Source of the DNA: Natronoglomus mannanivorans | GTDB taxonomy: Archaea; Halobacteriota; Halobacteria; Halobacteriales; Natrialbaceae | Direction: 5' to 3' | Length of the DNA: 64,000 nucleotides | Assembly (NCBI GenBank): GCA_025517485.1 | Contig: JAOPKB010000022.1 | Coordinates: 1-64,000, forward strand | Shown here: in pieces, positions 59,430 through 64,000 of the stretch | Layout: the number at the start of each line of letters is the position of its first letter | Position numbering within the stretch: position 1 is the stretch's first letter | Translations under genes and position numbers: made by a program | The notes under the pieces: generated by a model | Database searches by the model: none | What the model was told of the DNA's origin: nothing | Seen by the model: the letters and a program-made list of their open reading frames with translations, nothing else

Positions 59430-60017
59430 TCACTCCGCTCCGAGGATCGCCCGCGTCTCCTCGTCGTACTCCGCCATCAGCGTCCGTGCCCGGCTCGGCA
59501 ACTCGGAGACGTCGTGCTCGAGGGCCGGTTGTCCCTCGAGGTCCGGCCAGCCGACGACGACACGGCCGACGCCACCGAGCGCTTCGTGGCTAGCACACAG
59601 CGTTCGCGTGTCGACGTAGTCGTAGACGCCCGGTTCGTCGAACGTCAGCTCGAACTCTCGGCCGGCTCGAAGGAGGCCGCTCTGCCACGGTTCAGCGCCG
59701 TCCGGAATCCGCTGTGGGCCGTAGGTGTCGGGGTGGTAGGCCGTGACGGTGTGGCGGTGTCCTTCGACGACCCACCGGACGGTCCCGCCCGGTGCAATGT
59801 GAACGATACCGGGGTCGAAGGCGATCCGCGGGACCGAGCGGGCGTGGACGTCGACGGTCGTCGCTGGATCGCCGAGTTCACCCGTGCCATCGGGTTCTGC
59901 GATCTCGTTGGAACCGTCGGCGACGCTCTCGAGGGAGTCGAGACAGCCTGCGAGGGCGACCGCGGTGACACCCCCTGTGAGGCGAAGGACGCGACGTCTG
60001 CTGGTGGGTGATAGCAT
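59430..60017 (-). CDS. halocyanin-like blue copper lipoprotein with altered axial position
   Basis: A 195-residue exported protein. The signal reads SRRRVLRLTGGVTAVALAGC, with the lipidated Cys near 25. The cupredoxin domain has GGTVRWVVEGHRHTVTAYHP (first His ligand) and DYVDTRTLCASHEALGGVGR (Cys and second His). In plastocyanins a Met follows the second His by about five positions; here the segment is EALGGVG, so the Met axial ligand is missing. A C-terminal acidic helix-rich tail of about 35 residues follows. It probably shuttles electrons outside the membrane, perhaps to NirK (next gene) or to the CuA subunit, with a potential shifted by the axial change. Confidence 0.78.
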   Translation of the reverse strand: MLSPTSRRRVLRLTGGVTAVALAGCLDSLESVADGSNEIAEPDGTGELGDPATTVDVHARSVPRIAFDPGIVHIAPGGTVRWVVEGHRHTVTAYHPDTYGPQRIPDGAEPWQSGLLRAGREFELTFDEPGVYDYVDTRTLCASHEALGGVGRVVVGWPDLEGQPALEHDVSELPSRARTLMAEYDEETRAILGAE

Positions 60018-60091
60018 GGTAGTGCCGAAGGTGGTCCGTTTCGTGTGTCAGGAGTCGATCGGACGAGTGGGGGTTGGGTGTGACGGCCCCA

Positions 60092-61225
60092 CTACGGATC
60101 CGGATTGAAGATCTCCTCGTCTGGTTCGCCTTCCACGTCGATCGTGGCGAGCAGCCCCTTCCGATTGACCCGGCTGAGCGCGTGGTCGACCAGGTGGATC
60201 GGGCCGGGGACCTGCATCTCCATCGTCCCGAACGCGGTCGTGCCGGCCGGGGCGGCAGTGCCCTCGATGTACTGGGCGGGTTCGGAGAGGACGTCACCGT
60301 CGCGGTACCACTCGCTCCACACGTTGCCGATCGGGTGTGGCCCCGAGGTGAGGTTCGGGCCGCCGTTACACCAGAAGACGCGAACGGTCTCACCGACCTC
60401 GGCGTGGATCGGACCCGCCGCGCCGTCTGCGGTAAAGCGGCCGACCTCGCCGTTGAAGAGGACGTACGTCGGGTCCTCCGACGCGGCTTCCTCGAAGTCG
60501 AAGGTGTGGTGGCCCTCCTGACCGGTGTCGCCGTTCAGGTACAGCTCGTGTTGGCCGATGTAGAGTTCGCGGTCGACCTCCGGAAGGCCGCCTTCGGGTT
60601 CGACCAGGATCGTTCCGAACATGCCGAGGCTGATGTGCTGGTCGTGGTTGCCGGGCGCGCAGTGGTAGATGTGCGCACCGGGGTAGGTCGTCTTGAACTC
60701 GATCTCGACCTCGCCGTCGCCGGGAGCGACCGTCGTGTCGACGGCACCGCCGCCGGGACCGTAGACGGCGTGGAAGTCGACGTTGTGGAGATCGACGTTG
60801 TGTTCGTCGGGCACGTCGAACGTCAGGTGAACCGTATCGCCGACCCGGCAGCGGAACATCGGGCCGGGAATCTGACCCTCGTAGGTCATGAAGGTCGTCG
60901 TCACGCCGGGCTCGATCTCCGCGACCGCCTCGATCGTCTTCAGCGTCCACTCGTGACGACGGGGTTCGTCCCAGTCGACCGGGTCCGGGACGTCCGTCGG
61001 ATCCGCCGCGATCGTGTCGACGTCAACGTCCTCTGCCGGCGGGAGTGACTGCACTTCGTCGCCGTTCCCGCCAGCATCGCCGGCGTCGTTTCCGTTTCCG
61101 TTTTCGTTCCCGTTGCCGTCGTTCTCCTGCTCACCGTCGCTTCCGAGACACCCCGCAATTGCGACCGCGCCGGTCGCACCCATCGCCTGAAGGAACCGCC
61201 GCCGGTTGTGGTACAGTTGGGTCAT
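60092..61225 (-). CDS. nirK: copper-containing nitrite reductase
   Basis: A 377-residue exported enzyme starting at ATG 61225. Tat/lipobox: NRRRFLQAMGATGAVAIAGC, followed by an Asn/Gly/Asp linker. Two cupredoxin domains follow. Type 1 copper ligands are in VDLHNVDFHAVYGPGG (His) and IYHCAPGNHDQHISLGMFG (Cys, His, Met), one residue shorter between Cys and His than in the Alcaligenes enzyme. Type 2 ligands are the His of VDFHAV, the His of YHC, and the His of IHLVDHALSRV from the neighbouring subunit; the catalytic Asp is in NVDFH. It reduces nitrite to NO. Direct neighbours are a blue copper protein downstream and haem synthesis genes upstream. Confidence 0.92.
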   Translation of the reverse strand: MTQLYHNRRRFLQAMGATGAVAIAGCLGSDGEQENDGNGNENGNGNDAGDAGGNGDEVQSLPPAEDVDVDTIAADPTDVPDPVDWDEPRRHEWTLKTIEAVAEIEPGVTTTFMTYEGQIPGPMFRCRVGDTVHLTFDVPDEHNVDLHNVDFHAVYGPGGGAVDTTVAPGDGEVEIEFKTTYPGAHIYHCAPGNHDQHISLGMFGTILVEPEGGLPEVDRELYIGQHELYLNGDTGQEGHHTFDFEEAASEDPTYVLFNGEVGRFTADGAAGPIHAEVGETVRVFWCNGGPNLTSGPHPIGNVWSEWYRDGDVLSEPAQYIEGTAAPAGTTAFGTMEMQVPGPIHLVDHALSRVNRKGLLATIDVEGEPDEEIFNPDP

Positions 61226-61316
61226 GGCTTCATCTGGGAATAGCAGTCGACATACGTTCAATAGGTGAGATGATTCCCGAACGATGGAAACGCAAACGAT
61301 GATGTTCGTCCACCTC

Positions 61317-61330
61317 TTTAAATATTTAAA
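61317..61330. promoter_or_regulatory. 14-bp A/T palindrome upstream of nirK
   Basis: TTTAAATATTTAAA is a perfect inverted repeat 92-105 bases before the nirK ATG. It could be a strong TATA element with a leader, or a terminator-like region for the haem synthase gene in the other direction. Only a CGAA half-site (61278) is seen near nirK, not a full box. Confidence 0.45.
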
Positions 61331-61435
61331 AGACCCTCCGTACTTGGGGTGTCGACCCGAGACGTGACAGCATTCGTATGTGGAGAGGGCAGAACAGAGT
61401 CGTGCGAGGTGTCGACACCGCTCAGTCGAACGGAA

Positions 61436-62929
61436 TCAGCCGGCGATCACGAGCGTCTCGAGAATGACTGCACCGAGGATCGCCCCGAGGTAGTAGTTCG
61501 AGACGTAGAACGACCGGAGCGCAGTCTCGTCTGTCGGGGTGCGGTACTGGCGGACGACCGACCGGAGGAAGGTGACGCCCAGCGCCACGGAGGCGAGCGC
61601 GTAGAGCCAGCCGAGTCCGGCCAGCCAGCCGAGGAGACTCGCCGAGAGCAGAGTGGCTCCGAGGAAGAGCACGATGTGCCTGCGAGCGGCGAGGTTCCCC
61701 TCGACGACCGGGAACATCGGGAAGCCCCCGCGGGCGTAGTCATCCTTGTAGGCGATCGCGAGACTGTAGAAGTGGGCGGGGGTCCACAGGAAGATCACCG
61801 CGGCGAGAACGATCGCGGGCGCACCAATGGAGCCGGTGACCGCAGCCCAGCCGATGAGCGCCGGGATCGCGCCAGCACCGCCGCCGAGGACCGTATTCCA
61901 CTCGGTGTTCGGTTTCAACAGGATCGTATACAGGACGACGTAGTAGCCGATCGCCGACAGCGTGAGCAGCGCCGCGAGCGTGTTCACCCACGTGTAGACG
62001 ATCGCCACCGACCCGACCGTGAGCACCGCACCGAACACGACCGCGTTTCGAACGGGAACGAGATCGTGGACCATCGGCCGGTCGGACGTCCGCTGCATCT
62101 TCCGGTCGCGGTCGCGCTCCCAGACGTGGTTGAACGTCCCGCTCGCGCCGATCGCGAGGACGCCACCGATCAATGTCGCAATGGCCGTCGTCACCTCGAG
62201 TCGCTCGCCGGTCAGCGTCGCGAGCCCCATTCCGGCGAGGGCGACGAGACAGAGCAACCACATCAGTTTGGGTTTCGTCAGCGTCAGATACGCGCCGGCG
62301 GTGCGACGGAGCCGCTCGAGGCCGGTCGGCCGGTCGTCTCCAGTGACTGCCGGCGGTGTTTCACTCGGGATCGGATCGTCGGTCGGCGACTCGAGAGTCG
62401 ACCGCTCTTCGGCATCGTCCACACCCGCCGTCTCGAGGGCGACGTCCTCGAGGGCCAACACGAGCGCGACGAGCAAACTCGCGAAGATCGTCATCGCGAG
62501 CGCGAGGTGAGCGACGCCAGCGACCGACGACTCACGAACGACGAGCGTCGCGCCGAGGGCGACCTGAACGGGATACAACACGGCCGCGAGTGCGAGTGCG
62601 ACACCGATCCGGCGGTCGACTGCGAGCCGCCACGCCGTGTACGCGGTGCCGACGAGCAGTAGTCCAGCGACGAGTGCGACCGCTCGGTGACTCCAAAAGA
62701 GGAGGCCGTCGGCGGTGATGGGGCCAAAGGCCCAGTCGCTCGAGCAACTCGGCCAGGTGGTGCAACTCCCGGCACTTCCAGTCGTCGAGACGGCGGTGCC
62801 GAGGGCGATGAGAACGTACGTCGCGACGGTCGTGACGATCAAGAGGTCGGTGAATCGTGTTCGCGTCCGCGTCAGTCCGCGTGTGCGGGCTGACGACGTT
62901 CGCGATTGTGTCCGAGTGGATTGTGTCAT
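61436..62929 (-). CDS. ctaB: haem A synthase-like domain fused to protohaem IX farnesyltransferase (haem O synthase)
   Basis: A 497-residue membrane fusion. Residues 25-165 form a four-helix CtaA-like half with haem-binding His in LLFWSHRAVALVAGLL and AGVAHLALAMTIFASL, and Cys in GSCTTWPSCSSDW. From about 215 the UbiA-type prenyltransferase follows: YLTLTKPKLMWLLCLVALAG, the Asp-rich FNHVWERDRDRKMQRTSDRP, and the second motif AYKDDYARGGFPMFPVVEG. CtaB makes haem O from haem B by farnesylation; CtaA-type domains turn haem O into haem A. The fusion is a haloarchaeal habit. The product would supply the haem-copper enzyme encoded nearby. Confidence 0.88.
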   Translation of the reverse strand: MTQSTRTQSRTSSARTRGLTRTRTRFTDLLIVTTVATYVLIALGTAVSTTGSAGSCTTWPSCSSDWAFGPITADGLLFWSHRAVALVAGLLLVGTAYTAWRLAVDRRIGVALALAAVLYPVQVALGATLVVRESSVAGVAHLALAMTIFASLLVALVLALEDVALETAGVDDAEERSTLESPTDDPIPSETPPAVTGDDRPTGLERLRRTAGAYLTLTKPKLMWLLCLVALAGMGLATLTGERLEVTTAIATLIGGVLAIGASGTFNHVWERDRDRKMQRTSDRPMVHDLVPVRNAVVFGAVLTVGSVAIVYTWVNTLAALLTLSAIGYYVVLYTILLKPNTEWNTVLGGGAGAIPALIGWAAVTGSIGAPAIVLAAVIFLWTPAHFYSLAIAYKDDYARGGFPMFPVVEGNLAARRHIVLFLGATLLSASLLGWLAGLGWLYALASVALGVTFLRSVVRQYRTPTDETALRSFYVSNYYLGAILGAVILETLVIAG

Positions 62930-63100
62930 GAGCAGGGGGGGGGTACGGGTACCGGTCGTTCGCGTCCGTCGTTCGATCGTGAGCGGGCCGTCTCGCAGTC
63001 GACCACAACTCGAGTCGGCGTCGACTTCGTCCGTGACAGCGTCGAATTAGCGCGATCCGAGTCGACGGAGCGCCGAATGCGATGGAGATGGTGACGGGAG

Positions 63101-63370
63101 TCACGCTCGCCAGACGACCGTCACGACTTCGTCTCCGCAATCGACTGTCTCGAAGGCGTACCCCCGATCCTCGAGTTTCGGATAGAGGAACTGAGGGGCG
63201 CGATCGTTGCGCTGGACGAGCACCGTCTCCTCGGGTAACTCGGCCAGTCGCTCGAGCGTTCGTGCGAGCGGTTCCGGCGGGCCGAGCGTGCGGACGTCGA
63301 TCTGGTCTCGCGGTCGGTCGGAGGGAGCGTCGGTCCGATCGACGATATCGGTGGGATTCGACTGCTGCAT
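63101..63370 (-). CDS. DUF2249 family protein
   Basis: An 89-residue protein starting at ATG 63370. The core is IDVRTLGPPEPLARTLERLA, ELPEETVLVQRNDRAPQFLY, then LEDRGYAFETVDCGDEVVTV. The 'lDvR.l.pp.p......l..L..g..l.l.nDh.P.pL...L..rG......' pattern is DUF2249, a TusA-like fold of unknown function often found beside denitrification genes. Here the His of the usual NDH triplet is Arg (NDR). A near-match to the palindrome lies 39-50 bases upstream. It is paired with a second DUF2249 gene at 63558. Confidence 0.78.
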   Translation of the reverse strand: MQQSNPTDIVDRTDAPSDRPRDQIDVRTLGPPEPLARTLERLAELPEETVLVQRNDRAPQFLYPKLEDRGYAFETVDCGDEVVTVVWRA

Positions 63371-63408
63371 ACGTCTCGGTCTGACGTCGACCCGAGTATG
63401 TCTCGTCC

Positions 63409-63420
63409 CGAACGTGATCG
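63409..63420. promoter_or_regulatory. CGAA-N4-TTCG-like box (one mismatch) before a DUF2249 gene
   Basis: CGAACGTGATCG has ATCG for TTCG and lies 39-50 bases before the ATG at 63370, matching the spacing of the perfect boxes. Confidence 0.45.
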
Positions 63421-63557
63421 GGTGTCCTCGAGCGTCGAGGTCGCGTCCGTACTGGGGTGCGAGCCAGCCGACGGGTTGGAGGCCTCGAGGACGATCGTCT
63501 GCAACAGGGTATCGGAAAAAACAGCGCGAGTGGGGATGAAGACAGCAGCGGTCGGGA

Positions 63558-63791
63558 CTAGGCCTGTCGTTTCGGGAATTCGGCGACGAACTTGCCGTCT
63601 TCGACGTGTTCGACCTCGTAGCCGTCCGCGTCGAACGTCTCGACTTCCGCCTGGAACTCGTAGAACAGCGGCTTCGGTTCGTGGTCGTTGACGATCGTGA
63701 GCGTTTCACCCGCCTCGAGTTCCTCGAAGGCGTCGTGGATCGTTGGATGTCGGTTGACCGGTGGGATCGTTCTGACGTCGAGTGTCGTCAT
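63558..63791 (-). CDS. DUF2249 family protein, second copy
   Basis: A 77-residue protein. LDVRTIPPVNRHPTIHDAFE, ELEAGETLTIVNDHEPKPLF and VETFDADGYEVEHVEDGKFV show the family's DVR opening and the intact NDHxPxPL motif. The fold resembles sulfur-carrier TusA, but the catalytic Cys is absent. Its function is unknown; in bacteria and archaea these genes cluster with nitrite and NO reductases. A perfect CGAA-N4-TTCG box lies 41-52 bases upstream, and an incomplete gene on the same strand ends 131 bp before it. Confidence 0.82.
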   Translation of the reverse strand: MTTLDVRTIPPVNRHPTIHDAFEELEAGETLTIVNDHEPKPLFYEFQAEVETFDADGYEVEHVEDGKFVAEFPKRQA

Positions 63792-63831
63792 GCAAGATCA
63801 CCTCCGAACGGAGCGAGTATCGACTTTGGTC

Positions 63832-63843
63832 CGAACTGGTTCG
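63832..63843. promoter_or_regulatory. CGAA-N4-TTCG palindrome before a DUF2249 gene
   Basis: CGAACTGGTTCG within CCGAACTGGTTCGG (63831-63844), 41-52 bases before the ATG at 63791. The 14-mer is identical to the one at 29456-29469. Confidence 0.7.
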
Positions 63844-63921
63844 GCAGGTCGCTCGATAGTCGACGAATCGCTCGAGGAATCGGGTGAACCCGTTGGGTAT
63901 CCAACGGGATTGGTGGTCGAA

Positions 63922-64000
63922 TCAGACTTCGTCGTCGGATGCGTAATCGTCGTCGGTCGACCGCTCGTCGTTGGTCCGCGACAGAAGGTAGCTGACCGTC
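63922..64000 (-). CDS. C-terminal end of an unidentified protein (cut by window edge)
   Basis: The minus-strand frame ending in TGA at 63922-63924 encodes TVSYLLSRTNDERSTDDDYA then SDDEV. An aliphatic segment followed by an acidic tail is typical of the end of a haloarchaeal membrane protein. The position upstream of DUF2249 and nirK suggests another respiratory gene, for example a NO reductase, but nothing in these 25 residues proves it. Confidence 0.5.
   Translation of the reverse strand, partial: TVSYLLSRTNDERSTDDDYASDDEV

Noticed and set aside
61278..61289. CGAACGATGGAA as a NarO-type box for nirK
   Set aside because: Only the left half matches; the right half GGAA differs from TTCG in three of four bases.
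1..64000. tRNA genes, CRISPR arrays and insertion sequences
   Set aside because: I saw no tRNA-like clover-leaf signatures outside genes, no regularly spaced repeats and no transposase motifs. A covariance-model search could still find a small RNA.

Overview
The window looks like chromosomal DNA from a haloarchaeon, probably in the Natrialba/Haloterrigena/Natrinema group. It is GC-rich and its proteins are strongly acidic. Secreted proteins carry twin-arginine signals followed by archaeal lipoboxes, TATA boxes sit about 25-30 nt before start codons, and several haloarchaeal families are present (HTH-10 regulators, a fused CtaA-CtaB, CGCGG and Htur_1727-type proteins). The species placement is an inference from family content. 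I recognised no tRNA, rRNA, CRISPR array or insertion sequence.

Region 1 (about 1-18,500) is a carbohydrate and sugar-acid catabolism island. It holds three enolase-superfamily acid-sugar dehydratases (one of the ManD/RspA type), two ThuA-like proteins, a Gfo/Idh/MocA oxidoreductase, two xylose-isomerase-type TIM barrels, a GlcD-GlcF-type FAD/Fe-S dehydrogenase, a class V aminotransferase of the alanine-glyoxylate type, two aldo/keto reductases, a D-2-hydroxyacid dehydrogenase and a fumarylacetoacetase-fold enzyme. Read together they suggest oxidation of sugars, dehydration to 2-keto-3-deoxy acids, and a glycolate/glyoxylate branch. An M20 peptidase remnant lies inside the island.

Region 2 (18,500-26,750) is mixed: a pentapeptide-repeat protein fused to a pore-like membrane domain, an MTH865-like small protein, a possibly kinase-like protein, dihydropteroate synthase, a histidine phosphatase, trehalose-6-phosphate synthase and an unknown protein.

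Region 3 (26,750-35,900) holds two NnrS/COX1-like membrane proteins, a CGCGG-type candidate modified peptide, two radical SAM/SPASM proteins resembling the haem enzymes AhbC and AhbD, an Htur_1727/PaaB-like small protein between them, a PIN toxin with a 5'-truncated antitoxin, and an HTH/TumE-like toxin-antitoxin pair. A BmpA-type ABC transporter operon follows (35,900-40,850).

Region 4 (41,000-64,000) is a redox and denitrification region: an HTH-10 regulator, an F420-type FrhB-like protein coupled to a rhodanese-sirohaem reductase fusion, a copper P-type ATPase, a two-gene ABC exporter, a haem-copper oxidoreductase operon, Sco/TlpA/CcdA assembly factors, a blue copper protein, copper nitrite reductase NirK, fused haem A/haem O synthase and two DUF2249 proteins. 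The haem-copper subunit I has glutamine where O2 reductases of the A and B types have the cross-linked tyrosine, while its subunit II keeps a CuA site. This suggests an eNOR-like nitric oxide reductase, which would complete nitrite to NO to N2O next to NirK.

The most distinctive signal is a palindrome, CGAA-N4-TTCG, in the promoter regions of many genes in regions 3 and 4. I found it at 29456, 29504, 32849, 45969, 46280, 56651 and 63832, with one-mismatch copies at 41064 and 63409. It ties the NnrS-like protein, the CGCGG protein, the radical SAM genes, the sirohaem reductase, the copper pump, the eNOR-like operon and the DUF2249 genes into one probable regulon, plausibly under a NarO-like regulator.
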